From the NCBI RefSeq assembly GCF_900104475.1, contig NZ_FNJR01000003.1:226917-290916 (forward strand): 64,000 bases of DNA, written 5' to 3'. This stretch comes from Actinopolyspora xinjiangensis. Lineage in GTDB: Bacteria > Actinomycetota > Actinomycetes > Mycobacteriales > Pseudonocardiaceae. Shown here piece after piece: positions 34,136 through 43,144 of this stretch. Both the position numbers and the translations under genes were made by a program. A model generated the notes under the pieces. The model had not been told where the DNA came from. It made no database searches and was given only the letters and a program-made list of their open reading frames with translations. Every line of letters begins with the position of its first letter. The stretch's first letter is position 1.

Positions 34136-37100
34136 TCAGTTCGTCCCGTAGGAGTCGTGCAGCGAATAGATGCGGTCACCGGACAACTTTGCGGAGTAGA
34201 GCCGGACGTCGTCCACCCTTCCTGTCCAGGAATCCCCATAGGAACCAGAAGTCCTACCGCGACCGAGCTGCAGCCCACCGGTTGCCTGCCAGGTGTTGTT
34301 CACCGTTCCGTCACTTATCCGACTGCCGTCCACGTAGAGCCACAACTTTCCTGCATCAGCATCGTAGACCCCGATCAGATGAGTCCAGGTGTCGAGTTCA
34401 GGCGATCGAACCGACTCAGCGGCCGAAGTCACCCGCGCCGATTCGGTGTCCGATTCGGGCATCTCGAAGAACCACGCACCCAAGGGTCTGTTGATGTCCC
34501 GGAAGTACCCCAAACGGAACTTACTGGTGTTGACGCCGTCCAGACTCACCGCGATCGACCTCCCCTGCTCTTGGCTGGAGAGGTACACCCACGCCGAGAC
34601 TGTGAAGCTCTCGTCGGTACGCAGATCGACCGCCGAGGTCGAGACGTAGTCACTGTCGCCGTCCAGCGAGACCGCATTACCGGAACGGCCCGGAACGAAG
34701 CTGGCATCACCGTGCAGCGTTCCAGCACGACCGCCGATGGAATCGGAGGCGGTGTCGCCGCCGGACTCGTTCATCCGCAGCTTGTGCACCAGATCCGGCT
34801 CACGCGCGGCGATACGCTCCGGCTCACCCGCGTAGAGCGCCCGGCTGTAGAGCGCTACGTCATCGACGGCTCCCTGCCAGAAAGCCGTCTGCTCGCCTCC
34901 CAGCAGCCCACGTCCGATCGCCATTTCACCCGGCATACTCGATGCGGCGGTGTGCGATGCGGACCCCGCTGAGGATCCGTTGACGTGCAGGCTGATCTCA
35001 CCGCTCCGTGCGTCGTGAATCCCGATCAGATGAGTCCACACACCCTGTCGCGCGGCTTTGTCGTCCGTGACACGCTTCGATTCACCACCTGCTCCGCCCA
35101 TGGTGAAGCTCCACAAGCCCCCGCTGGTCAGTTCCAGACGGAACCCACTGGTGCTGTCTCCATCCTGCGAGAGCACTACACGACGTTCGCCGATCCGCTC
35201 CGGCTTGACCCAGGCCGACACGGAGAAGCTCCTCGTGGTGTCCACCGCGTTGGGAACACCGACGTACTCCGAGACCCCGTCGAGTCGAATGGCCTGATCA
35301 TTCGGCTCCGGTGTGATGCTCCGTCCGCTTTCCCACTCAGGGTCGCCGTGTATCGTTCCATCGAGCCCACGGACGGATTGATCGGTGACGTCTCCGTCCA
35401 ACGCCCAGGAACCAGCCGTGACTTCGTCGGCCATGACGATGTCACGGATCTCATCACCCCGCAGTACACGACCGTAGGTGCACAACTCGTCCACGGCACC
35501 CGGCAGATATCCGTCCCAAGCACCGGCATGCTTGGCTCGGCCGACCTCGAACCGCCCCTTGTCCGGATGCCAAGCGGCTCCGAATTCGGCGACCCCGGCC
35601 TGCTCACCGTTGACGAACAGCCGGGCCTCATCAGCCGCCGCATCATAGACGCCGGTCAGATGAGTCCACACCCCGAGCCTCGGTGGCCGCTCGGAGGAAA
35701 CGGTGACGCTCGGGGCATCGTCGTCACCATTCGCTCCCCGCAACGTCCAGTTCCAACTGTCCCGTTCGGCCCCCGAGTACCCCAACTCGAACACGGCCTT
35801 ACTCGGACTGTTCTGACTGGCCAGCGTGACGGGGTCAGTAGTTCTCTCGTCAAGTCTCACCCATGAGGAGACCGAGTACGAAAGGTCAGTGCGTACCGGT
35901 CGTTTCGCCGCGACCACATGATCATCGGTTCCGTCCAACCGTAAGGCCGCTCCCCGCGCGCCCTCGGTGTAGTTGGCCCCACCGTGCACTGTGGCTGGTT
36001 GTCCACCGGGGATGCTGTTCGGCACGGTCGTGGCATCATCGCCCTGATCGAACTTCCAATACCCGGTACGTACGTCATCCGCGACGACCTGGGCACGAAT
36101 CTCGCCACCGGTCAAGACGCGATCGTAAGCCCGTACCTCGTCGACAGCGCCTTCCCAGTACTCAGCGGCGGCACCGTCGTTCCGCGCACGTCCGATCGCC
36201 AGCTCACCTTCGGTCACCACATCGCCGGTATAAGCCCGAGTGGAAACCAGTGAACCGTTGAGATAAAGCCTGATCTCGTTCGCAGCCCCATCGTGGACAC
36301 CTACGAGGTGTGTCCACTGCTGCGTAGCGACTGGCGACTTCGAAGTGACGGAGGCTTGAGCGCTTCCGCCGCCCGCAACATCCGAACCGGGCATCCGGAA
36401 ACACCAGTTCCCCTCGGAAGTGACTTGTAGCCGGAAACCACTGACCACTTCACCATCCTGGGAAACCGCCGTTCTGGGGCTACCGTCGACTTCGTCCGGC
36501 TTCAACCATGCGGAGACGGTGAAACTGGCGTTGGTCGGGAGGGTGTTCGGTGCGGTCACATGGTCGGCGGTTCCGTCCAGGCTCACCGCTCTCTCCATCG
36601 CACCGGGCTGCCATGAAACCCCTTCGCGTGCGGTTCCGTCCCGTCCTCCGAGCGAGGACGAGTCGGTCACATCACCGTCGAGTCGCCAGTATGACGCCGG
36701 GCCATCACCCGAGCGAACATAGAAGTGGTGAGCAGCGACTGGACTGCGGTTGCCGGCCGCATCCGCGCTCTGCACGTACAAAGTCACCGCACCGTCAGTG
36801 GGCGGGGTCAACGTGACTGTGGCATCACCCCCTTCTGAGTCCGCGTCCACCCTGGTAGATGGCGGCTCCTGAAATCCGTAGAAATAATGGTCGACATCGG
36901 CGACTCCGGCGGCACTGAACGTGAATTCACCAGGCACATCCGTGCCACCGTGCCAACTGTTGTCCGCTTGATAGAGCGGTGACGAAACCATCGGTGCCGT
37001 ATCGGGGGCGATCTGATCCGCCAACAGATTACCGCCGTGCACGGCCGCCGGCCTTTCCGAGGAAATAGGCTCGGCCGCGGCGGCCCGTGCGGTGGCACCG

Positions 37101-37192
37101 GCCGATTGGCTCAACGGAGACCCCAGTACCGCGAACACCAGGAGAGTTACCCCCAGTGATCTGAACGGGCGTCCCGGACGGGACGTTCGCAC
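34136..37192 (-). CDS. Secreted multi-LamG (laminin G/concanavalin-like) protein
   Basis: Secreted protein of 1018 residues. A signal peptide (about residues 1-40, with GVTLLVFAVLGSP) is followed by an Ig/fibronectin-like segment (about 60-160) and four LamG/concanavalin-like repeats of roughly 210 residues (near 166, 375, 590 and 800). Each has a FTVSAWLKP-type strand and a WTHLVGVHD-type strand. GGAGG seven bases before the GTG at 37190-37192 fixes the start; the frame is open 21 codons upstream. There is no catalytic domain or wall anchor, so a role in binding carbohydrate or surfaces is likely. GC content and codon bias are lower than in neighbours, a sign of transfer. Confidence 0.88.
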   Translation of the reverse strand: MRTSRPGRPFRSLGVTLLVFAVLGSPLSQSAGATARAAAAEPISSERPAAVHGGNLLADQIAPDTAPMVSSPLYQADNSWHGGTDVPGEFTFSAAGVADVDHYFYGFQEPPSTRVDADSEGGDATVTLTPPTDGAVTLYVQSADAAGNRSPVAAHHFYVRSGDGPASYWRLDGDVTDSSSLGGRDGTAREGVSWQPGAMERAVSLDGTADHVTAPNTLPTNASFTVSAWLKPDEVDGSPRTAVSQDGEVVSGFRLQVTSEGNWCFRMPGSDVAGGGSAQASVTSKSPVATQQWTHLVGVHDGAANEIRLYLNGSLVSTRAYTGDVVTEGELAIGRARNDGAAAEYWEGAVDEVRAYDRVLTGGEIRAQVVADDVRTGYWKFDQGDDATTVPNSIPGGQPATVHGGANYTEGARGAALRLDGTDDHVVAAKRPVRTDLSYSVSSWVRLDERTTDPVTLASQNSPSKAVFELGYSGAERDSWNWTLRGANGDDDAPSVTVSSERPPRLGVWTHLTGVYDAAADEARLFVNGEQAGVAEFGAAWHPDKGRFEVGRAKHAGAWDGYLPGAVDELCTYGRVLRGDEIRDIVMADEVTAGSWALDGDVTDQSVRGLDGTIHGDPEWESGRSITPEPNDQAIRLDGVSEYVGVPNAVDTTRSFSVSAWVKPERIGERRVVLSQDGDSTSGFRLELTSGGLWSFTMGGAGGESKRVTDDKAARQGVWTHLIGIHDARSGEISLHVNGSSAGSASHTAASSMPGEMAIGRGLLGGEQTAFWQGAVDDVALYSRALYAGEPERIAAREPDLVHKLRMNESGGDTASDSIGGRAGTLHGDASFVPGRSGNAVSLDGDSDYVSTSAVDLRTDESFTVSAWVYLSSQEQGRSIAVSLDGVNTSKFRLGYFRDINRPLGAWFFEMPESDTESARVTSAAESVRSPELDTWTHLIGVYDADAGKLWLYVDGSRISDGTVNNTWQATGGLQLGRGRTSGSYGDSWTGRVDDVRLYSAKLSGDRIYSLHDSYGTN

Positions 37193-37610
37193 TCGACTAC
37201 CTCCAACGCGCTGCTCCGCCTCGCCGGTGGCGGGCGGTTCAAGACAAACCAGCACACAGCATCGATGCTGCCAGAAACGCGAACAATGCTCACTTTGAGC
37301 AGTGCGAACAGGACCGTTCGGCGTAACGAAACCGACCGTCGGGTCGCTTTACAGGAGATTCACCTCACGAAGTTGCCGATCCGTGATCACGAGGACACAC
37401 CCGCGTTATCCGCGCGAGGAGGCGTCCCGACCGAGACACGACGACGCCACGGAGCAGCACGGCGGCGAAGCCGCCCGCCGCCGGGAAGAGCACCACACCG
37501 GATGGGACGACACGACGCGTAACCACACCGTGAAGCGAAGCGACGAGGAAGCAACGCACGCGCACCGCCACGACGAGGTGAACACCCCGCGGCACGTAGG
37601 CTTGTCCGGC
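37193..37610. other. Gap upstream of the LamG and Nudix genes
   Basis: A 418-base divergent region. It holds the LamG promoter on one side and a likely -10 for the Nudix gene at 37597-37602. I see no supported gene or operator. Confidence 0.5.
37597..37602 (+). promoter_or_regulatory. Candidate -10 element for a leaderless Nudix transcript
   Basis: TAGGCT ends eight bases before the Nudix ATG, and no ribosome binding site is present. This spacing is typical of leaderless actinobacterial mRNAs that begin at the start codon. Confidence 0.4.
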
Positions 37611-38099
37611 ATGACGCGAGAGCGCACGTCCCAGCCGGCGGTACGGATCCAACGCCGGTCCGCCCGGGCCATCCTGATCGACGACGAGGAGCAGCTGGTG
37701 CTGCTGCGCCGCACCAAACCGGGCACGGCCCCCTACTGGACCACGCCCGGCGGCGGACTGGAGCACGGGGACGCCTCGCTGGAGGCCGCCATGCACCGCG
37801 AGATCGCCGAGGAGATGGGAGCCACCGCCACCGGCGCCAAGCGCGTGTTCCTGAGCAGCACCGCCCGCTCCGGCGGCATCACCGTGCAGCACTTCTTCGT
37901 GGCACGCCTGACCGCCATGGACGAATCCGTGCGCCACGGCCCGGAGTTCGACGACCCCGGTCGCGGGGAGTACCGGGCGGAACGCTTCGACATGCGCGGC
38001 GGGACACTGGCCACGATCGACCTGCGCCCGGCCCCGCTGCGCGAGTTCGTGCTCGCCAACCGCCTGGCCCTGCTGGCCGAGGCGCTCTACACCGACTGA
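37611..38099 (+). CDS. Nudix hydrolase
   Basis: Hydrolase of 162 residues acting on a nucleoside diphosphate linked to another moiety. The Nudix box is GGGLEHGDASLEAAMHREIAEE (about residues 44-65; the metal-binding REIAEE is intact, with one extra residue before it compared with the consensus and Asp where Glu is usual). The rest of the fold reads normally. The frame is open upstream but homology begins near MTRERTSQPAVRIQRRSARA. The substrate cannot be inferred; the adjacent genes do not help. Confidence 0.82.
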   Translation: MTRERTSQPAVRIQRRSARAILIDDEEQLVLLRRTKPGTAPYWTTPGGGLEHGDASLEAAMHREIAEEMGATATGAKRVFLSSTARSGGITVQHFFVARLTAMDESVRHGPEFDDPGRGEYRAERFDMRGGTLATIDLRPAPLREFVLANRLALLAEALYTD

Positions 38100-38439
38100 T
38101 TACCGACTTCCACCGCGAACCCCCGGTGTCGGGCGGCGACCGCCTACCGCTGGGAAGTCAACGAGGACAGCGACGGCAGCTGTTCGAGGAAGACCCTCAC
38201 CGACTCGGCCGCCTGCCGCAGCATTTCCAACCCCTGTCGCACCGCCGAGGCGGCTTCGGCGGGTGATTCCTTGATCCACCACACCAGCAAAGCCACCGCC
38301 AGCAGCGAAAGCAGCCCCTTCAGCGGAGTTCCCTTCTCCCGACGAGCTCCTGACAGGACCCAGTGTGCTTCCCACGAAGCGGCTCCGCGCGCTGGAATCC
38401 GCGCCGCACGCGCGAGAGCGCCCGGAAAGCACGACGAAC
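38100..38439 (-). other. Open frame for a one-helix peptide without a standard start
   Basis: On the minus strand the bases ending at about 38143 encode a peptide with one membrane helix (LLSLLAVALLVWWIKESPAE) followed by an amphipathic helix (LEMLRQAAESVRVFLEQLP) and a stop. Codon bias is good, but the frame has no ATG, GTG or TTG start. It may be the end of a broken gene, or a gene started at CTG. Confidence 0.35.
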
Positions 38440-38733
38440 TCCCCGCTCACGGGCTCAGACCAGCCAGAGCTGCCGGGCGGCCAGCAGCGCCGCGCCGTGA
38501 GGCGGTCGACCGCCGTGCCCGACAGCGTGGTGAACAGGCAACCGGCCAGGCCGAGCACCCACAACGCGTGGCAGGCGAACCGAGGGCGGCCGCTGCGGTG
38601 AGCAGCGGGAACAGCAGCGAAGCAGCTGGGCGCCGCCCGCCGGGCAGGCCACGGCTCCGATGACGTTCTGCGAGCGCCGCGCGGCGGCCCGCGCGGTGAT
38701 GTACTCGAACCCGACGTAGCGGTTGACGTACTG
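38440..38733 (-). pseudogene. Decayed family-2 glycosyltransferase remnant
   Basis: Directly after the PIG-L gene, in the same direction, three pieces in different frames read as a processive GT2 enzyme: VNRYVGFEYITARAAARRSQ then NVIGAVACPAG (compare the RAAQxxxGxVxxxSGP region of chitin/hyaluronan synthases), a hydrophobic SLLFPLLTAAAALG, and ALWVLGLAGCLFTTLSG. The frames change at least twice and there is no start, so the gene is dead. The N-terminal half has been deleted. The family call is from memory of the motif pattern and should be checked by a translated search. Confidence 0.45.
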
Positions 38734-40014
38734 TCAACTCGCACCGCTGACCCGAAGCAGCTCCAGCGGTTCCGCGTAATGCTCCCGGGTGAAACGACTC
38801 CAGTAGCGCGCGGTGGCCCGCAGCAGGTCCTCCCGCGGGTACGCCCGCCTACTGGCCTGCGAGCCGTGCGTGTGGATGGAGGCGAGTTTGGCCTCCAGGT
38901 CCTCCTCGCGCAGCCCGGCGAACCGGTTCGGCGCGAACTCCACCGTGGCCGAGGGCGACTGGTAGCAGGCGAACCGCTCCACACCGCGCGCGGCGGAGAC
39001 GGTGGCCCGGTAGACGGCTCGGTGGTCCTGGTGGGTGTCGTTCTCGGAGTGGACGAGCACCACGTCGGGCTGGACCCGCCGCACCGCCCGCTCGATCCGG
39101 CGGACGGTCTCGACGTCGTCGAGGATGGCGCCGTCGGGCAGGTCCTCCAGGAGGAGCGTCGCGCCGAGCGAGTTGATGGCCGCGTGTGCCTCCCGGACCC
39201 GCTCGTCCGGATCACCACCGACCGCGCCGTGCGACATGGTCAGCACGGTGACCTCCCAACCGGCCCGCACCCGGCGGTGGATGGTTCCGCCCGCCCCGAT
39301 CTCGGCGTCGTCGGGGTGGGCACCGACCACCAGCATCCGGAACGGTTCCCGGCCACCGCGCGTCTCCTCGTGGTCCTGCTGCCGGTCCCGCAGGGCGCGC
39401 AGCACGGTCTCGGCCAGCTCGGCTCCGGAAGCCTGACGGGTGACGATCTCGGAGGCGCGCCCGCGCAGCGCGCTCACCGCCGAGGTGGTCGAGATCTCGT
39501 CGGTGGTGAGCACGAACGCCGTACCGGGGAACTCGTGCCTGCAGGTGTTGAGGAACTCGGCGAGCCCCTCGGGATCCGGCTCCAGCTCCCGGTCCCACAG
39601 CGCGACGTGCCAGCGGCTCTCGGCACGGGGACGGGTCCGCAGCACGGTGCGGAACTTCTCGCGGTCACCGGCCTCGACGACTTCCCGCGCACCGTACTCG
39701 CGCAGCAGCTCGGCCGTGCGCCGCCGCAGCCCGACATCGTGGTCGGCGACGACGATCCGGAGCCCGACGAGGGGAGTCTCGCCCTGGTCCAGGGCGGAGT
39801 CCGGCGCGGTGGGGGTCTCCTCCCCCGGCGCCGGGGCGAAGATGATCTCGTGCGGTCGCGCCGTGGCGGAGTCCGGTGTCTCGACGTCCTCGGTGTGCGC
39901 CTGCCGGGAGCTTTCGACGCCGACCGGGTGCCAGCCGGGCTGGCGCGCGGACTCCCGCTCGGGGAGTTGTTCATCGGAGGTGGGGCGTTCGACGTCCCCC
40001 GGATGCTCCACCAT
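38734..40014 (-). CDS. PIG-L deacetylase fused to a receiver-like domain
   Basis: A 426-residue fusion. After a Pro/Glu-rich leader of about 80 residues comes a receiver-like domain (about 82-205) with acidic cluster VADHD, a central Asp in HVALWDREL near residue 141 and TT in VLTTDE; the usual Lys is Arg. Then follows a PIG-L/LmbE N-acetyl-sugar deacetylase domain with zinc motif AHPDDAEIGAGGT near 232-244 and HQDHRAVYRA. PIG-L enzymes remove acetyl groups from sugars such as GlcNAc conjugates. ATG at 40012-40014 is chosen; an upstream start would add 18 residues, and neither has a strong ribosome binding site. Confidence 0.82.
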   Translation of the reverse strand: MVEHPGDVERPTSDEQLPERESARQPGWHPVGVESSRQAHTEDVETPDSATARPHEIIFAPAPGEETPTAPDSALDQGETPLVGLRIVVADHDVGLRRRTAELLREYGAREVVEAGDREKFRTVLRTRPRAESRWHVALWDRELEPDPEGLAEFLNTCRHEFPGTAFVLTTDEISTTSAVSALRGRASEIVTRQASGAELAETVLRALRDRQQDHEETRGGREPFRMLVVGAHPDDAEIGAGGTIHRRVRAGWEVTVLTMSHGAVGGDPDERVREAHAAINSLGATLLLEDLPDGAILDDVETVRRIERAVRRVQPDVVLVHSENDTHQDHRAVYRATVSAARGVERFACYQSPSATVEFAPNRFAGLREEDLEAKLASIHTHGSQASRRAYPREDLLRATARYWSRFTREHYAEPLELLRVSGAS

Positions 40015-40430
40015 TCGCCGAGTGTCACAGCACTCGCTGGGGTGCGCACGGCAAGCCGCTGCGGGCACGCTGGGCCCGGTGGCGCTCGGTTCAACGCCGG
40101 GAGATATCCCCCTCGTCGAGAAACGAGGCGACTCGCTATTAGATTAAATGTCCGAACCGGGACTTCAGAGGGACCGCACTCGGAAATCGTCACGGTGACG
40201 AACCAGAGCGACAGGTTCCCCGGCTTCCCGAGGGCTGGACCCGCTCACTCGTCGGCGCGTGGGCCCCTCGGCGGGAAACCACCGGGGCGCGAAGACGACC
40301 CCGCCTCGGCCTCGCGGGTGGAGCGGACACCGGGGTGACACCGGTGGGGTCGATTCCTCGGCGGTCGGCCCGCACACCCTCGTACGGGCCGGAAGGGGCG
40401 AACCAACGAGATCCACCCCGTTCCCCGGCC
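40015..40430. other. Gap between PIG-L and the arsenic genes
   Basis: A 416-base stretch with an AT-richer patch at 40130-40200 and the dyad CGTCACGGTGACG near 40190. No gene is supported. It should contain the promoter of the leftward PIG-L gene and the end of the ars operon. Confidence 0.5.
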
Positions 40431-40829
40431 TCACATCAGCTCGGTCAGCAGCCGCCGCACCCGGGCGTCGATGTCGTCGCGGATGGGACGGACCTCATCG
40501 ACGGTTCGGTCCGCCGGGTCGTCGAGGTCCCAGTCGAGGTAGCGCTTGCCCGGGAACACCGGACAGGCGTCCCCGCACCCCATGGTGATGACCACGTCGG
40601 AGGCTTCGACGTCCTCTGTGGACAATTTCTTGGGGAACCGGCGGGAGAGGTCGATGCCGAGCTCGTTCATGACCTCGACGACGGCGGGGTTGACCTCCTC
40701 GGCGGGCGTGGAACCGGCCGAGCGCACGGCCACCCGCCCCCGGGCGTGGTGGGCCAGCAGTGCGGCGGCCATCTGGGAGCGTCCGGCGTTGTGCACGCAG
40801 ACGAACAGCACTTCGGGGATGGTGGGCAC
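40431..40829 (-). CDS. arsC: Arsenate reductase ArsC (low-MW phosphatase type)
   Basis: Arsenate reductase of 132 residues with the low-molecular-weight tyrosine phosphatase fold. The anion loop is CVHNAGRSQ with Cys11, and redox cysteines are in MGCGDACPVFPGKRYLDW, the arrangement of thioredoxin- or mycothiol-coupled enzymes. It reduces arsenate to arsenite for export by Acr3. GGAG lies six bases before the GTG start. It follows acr3 by 29 bases, so one transcript is expected. The frame is open upstream without homology. Confidence 0.95.
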   Translation of the reverse strand: MPTIPEVLFVCVHNAGRSQMAAALLAHHARGRVAVRSAGSTPAEEVNPAVVEVMNELGIDLSRRFPKKLSTEDVEASDVVITMGCGDACPVFPGKRYLDWDLDDPADRTVDEVRPIRDDIDARVRRLLTELM

Positions 40830-40858
40830 AGGATCTCCTCGTAACCTGTCGGTGGCGG

Positions 40859-41971
40859 TCACTGCCGGACGGACTCGGCGACAGCGGTGGAGGAAGCGGC
40901 GGGGTCGGGAGCGAACCAGCGACGGGCGGCCAGGCTGACGTAGACCAGCGCGATCAGGACGGGCACCTCGATCAACGGGCCGACCACCCCGGCCAGGGCC
41001 TGACCGCTGGTGACGCCGAAGGTGGCCACGGCCACCGCGATGGCCAGCTCGAAGTTGTTGCCCGCCGCGGTGAACGCCAGCGTCGTGGAGCGCTCGTAGG
41101 ACAGGCGCAAGCCCTTGCCGAGCGCGAACGTGCCCGCCCACATGACCACGAAGTAGACCAGCAGCGGCAGCGCGATCCTGGCCACGTCGAGGGGTTGGCT
41201 GGTGATCGCCCCGCCCTGCAGCGCGAACAGCACGACGATGGTGAACAGCAGGCCGTACGGGGCCAGCGGTCCCACCCGGTTCAGGAAGGTGGACTCGTAC
41301 CAGGCACGGCCCTTGACGCGTTCTCCGGCCCGCCGCGACAGGTAGCCCGCCACCAGCGGGACACCGAGGAAGATCAGCACCGACTGGGCGATCTGCCAGG
41401 CCGAGACGTCCAGCCCCACCTGGGCCAGTCCCAGCCAGCCGGGCAGCACGCTCAGGTAGAACCACCCCAATCCGGCGAAGGCGATCACCTGGAACACCGA
41501 GTTCAGCGCCACGAGCACGGCCGCTGCCTCGCGGTCACCGCAGGCCAGGTCGTTCCAGATGATGACCATGGCGATGCAGCGGGCCAGCCCGACGATGATC
41601 AACCCGGTGCGGTACTCGGGCAGGTCCGGCAGGAAGGTCCAGGCCAGCGCGAACATCACCGCGGGGCCAACCAGCCAGTTGACCACCAGCGAACTGACCA
41701 GCAAGCGCCGGTCACCGGTGACGGTGTCCAGCCGGTCGTAGCGCACCTTGGCCAGCACCGGGTACATCATCACCAGCAGCCCGACGAAGATCGGCAGCGA
41801 CACCCCGGAGACCACGTGCAGCGAGTCGAGCGCCGTGTTCACCCCCGGCACGAATCGGCCGAGCGACAACCCGGCCACCATGGCCGCACCGATCCACACC
41901 GGAAGGAACCGGTCCATCACCGACAGTCGTGCGGCCACTCCCGCCGCCGACCGCTGAGTCGTCTCCGACAC
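40859..41971 (-). CDS. acr3: Arsenite efflux carrier Acr3
   Basis: Arsenite permease of the Acr3/ArsB bile-acid-transporter superfamily, 370 residues with about ten membrane helices. Family segments include GLLVMMYPVLAKVRYD, the Cys-containing GLARCIAMVIIWNDLACGD (the Cys needed for arsenite transport) and FTAAGNNFELAIAVAVATFG. The start is GTG with GAGG ahead. It exports the arsenite made by ArsC. The 191-base gap to arsR may hold its own promoter. Confidence 0.95.
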   Translation of the reverse strand: MSETTQRSAAGVAARLSVMDRFLPVWIGAAMVAGLSLGRFVPGVNTALDSLHVVSGVSLPIFVGLLVMMYPVLAKVRYDRLDTVTGDRRLLVSSLVVNWLVGPAVMFALAWTFLPDLPEYRTGLIIVGLARCIAMVIIWNDLACGDREAAAVLVALNSVFQVIAFAGLGWFYLSVLPGWLGLAQVGLDVSAWQIAQSVLIFLGVPLVAGYLSRRAGERVKGRAWYESTFLNRVGPLAPYGLLFTIVVLFALQGGAITSQPLDVARIALPLLVYFVVMWAGTFALGKGLRLSYERSTTLAFTAAGNNFELAIAVAVATFGVTSGQALAGVVGPLIEVPVLIALVYVSLAARRWFAPDPAASSTAVAESVRQ

Positions 41972-42162
41972 TCGTCACCTCGCACTAGTCCTGGTCACAC
42001 TCACGACGGAACTTCGTTCGACCGATTCGGGAACACTCACCCCAAAACCCTCGACGGCTCCAGGAGCACTCCGCCGCTCGACACGTCGAGGGCGCGGCCC
42101 GACGGCATGACGGGGCCGCGATCCTCACCCACAGCGGTACCGGAGCCGCTCCACCGGGCCGC

Positions 42163-42525
42163 TCAGGCCGATGTGGACGCCGACGGGGCAGGTCCCAGCA
42201 CGGCCGCCAACCGGCGCAGGGTCTCCGGCAGCACCCGGTAGTAGACCCAGGTACCCCGACGCTCACCGGTGATGGCACCGGCCTCGCGCAGCACCTTGAG
42301 GTGGTGCGAGATCGTCGGCCCGGACAGTTCGAACGCGCCGGACAGGTCGCACACGCACGCCTCCCCGTCCGCGTGGGCGGCGATCAGCGACAGCAGCCGC
42401 AGTCGCACCGGATCCCCCAGCGCCTTGAACACCGAGGAGAGCTCCGCGGCCTGCTCGGCCGACAACGGTTCCCCGGTCATCGGTGAGCAGCACAGCCCCT
42501 CGTCGTCCCGCACCTGATTCGACAT
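42163..42525 (-). CDS. arsR: ArsR-family arsenic repressor
   Basis: Winged-helix repressor of 120 residues. The metal-binding motif is ACVCDLSGAF at the start of the recognition region, followed by LSGPTISHHLKVLREAG. Another pair of cysteines lies near the N-terminus (GLCCSPM). Arsenite binding releases the protein from DNA. A 16-bp perfect palindrome lies nine bases before its ATG, between it and the divergent arsI gene. The ribosome binding site is weak, and a leaderless transcript is possible. Confidence 0.95.
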   Translation of the reverse strand: MSNQVRDDEGLCCSPMTGEPLSAEQAAELSSVFKALGDPVRLRLLSLIAAHADGEACVCDLSGAFELSGPTISHHLKVLREAGAITGERRGTWVYYRVLPETLRRLAAVLGPAPSASTSA

Positions 42526-42533
42526 AGCTCTAT

Positions 42534-42549
42534 ATTGACAGCTGTCAAT
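42534..42549. promoter_or_regulatory. ArsR operator (perfect palindrome)
   Basis: ATTGACAGCTGTCAAT, a perfect 16-bp palindrome between arsR and arsI, in the place expected for autorepression. Confidence 0.85.
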
Positions 42550-42580
42550 TCAGGGCGCAAACTGCGAGCCGTCAGCTGAA

Positions 42581-42594
42581 TAGACAAACATCTA
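42581..42594. promoter_or_regulatory. Possible second ArsR site before arsI
   Basis: TAGA-CAAACA-TCTA, an inverted repeat immediately upstream of the arsI ribosome binding site. It differs from the first site and could serve another dimer or be a coincidence. Confidence 0.45.
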
Positions 42595-42609
42595 ATCAAA
42601 GGAGTGGTC

Positions 42610-43056
42610 ATGTCCCGCGTTCAACTCGCCCTGCGAGTCGCCGACCTGCAAGCATCGATCGACTTCTACACCAAGCTGCTCGGTACTGAACCGGCCAAAC
42701 TGCGGCCCGGATACGCCAACTTCGCCGTCGCCGAACCCCCGCTGAAACTCGTGCTCCTGGAAGGCGACGAGGGACAGGACACCGTGCTGGACCACCTCGG
42801 CGTCGAGGTCGCCGACGGCGGCACCGTCCACGAGGCCACCCGGCGGCTGTCCGACCTCGGCCTGTTCACCAACGTCGAAACCGACACCACCTGCTGCTAC
42901 GCCACCCAGGACAAGGTCTGGGTCCACGGCCCCGGCCGCGAACCCTGGGAGGTCTACACCGTCACCGAGGAATCGCCCACCCTCAGTGGCGCCGAGGACG
43001 GCGACGAGCGGAGCTCCTGCTGCGGCGTCACGGCCGCTGCCACGACCGACGGCTGA
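42610..43056 (+). CDS. arsI: ArsI C-As lyase
   Basis: Non-haem iron dioxygenase of 148 residues from the vicinal oxygen chelate superfamily that breaks the C-As bond of trivalent organoarsenicals, giving arsenite. The substrate-binding vicinal cysteines are Cys95-Cys96 (DTTCCYATQDK). Iron ligands are probably Gln5, His62 and Glu114, which keep the family spacing of 57 and 52 residues. A C-terminal Ser-Cys-Cys may be a further thiol site. GGAG stands five bases before the ATG at 42610. Related CadI proteins answer to cadmium, but the ars context favours ArsI. Confidence 0.92.
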   Translation: MSRVQLALRVADLQASIDFYTKLLGTEPAKLRPGYANFAVAEPPLKLVLLEGDEGQDTVLDHLGVEVADGGTVHEATRRLSDLGLFTNVETDTTCCYATQDKVWVHGPGREPWEVYTVTEESPTLSGAEDGDERSSCCGVTAAATTDG

Positions 43057-43108
43057 GATCCCGACACGGATCCGGGACGGCGTCCGGCAGCGGTCACCTT
43101 TCAGCGCG

Positions 43109-43144
43109 CCGGCGCGGCGGCTTCCCGGGAACTCGCCGCGCCGG
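43109..43144 (+). terminator. Hairpin terminator after arsI
   Basis: Perfect 11-bp stem CCGGCGCGGCG / CGCCGCGCCGG with a 14-base loop, 52 bases after the arsI stop. Confidence 0.75.
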
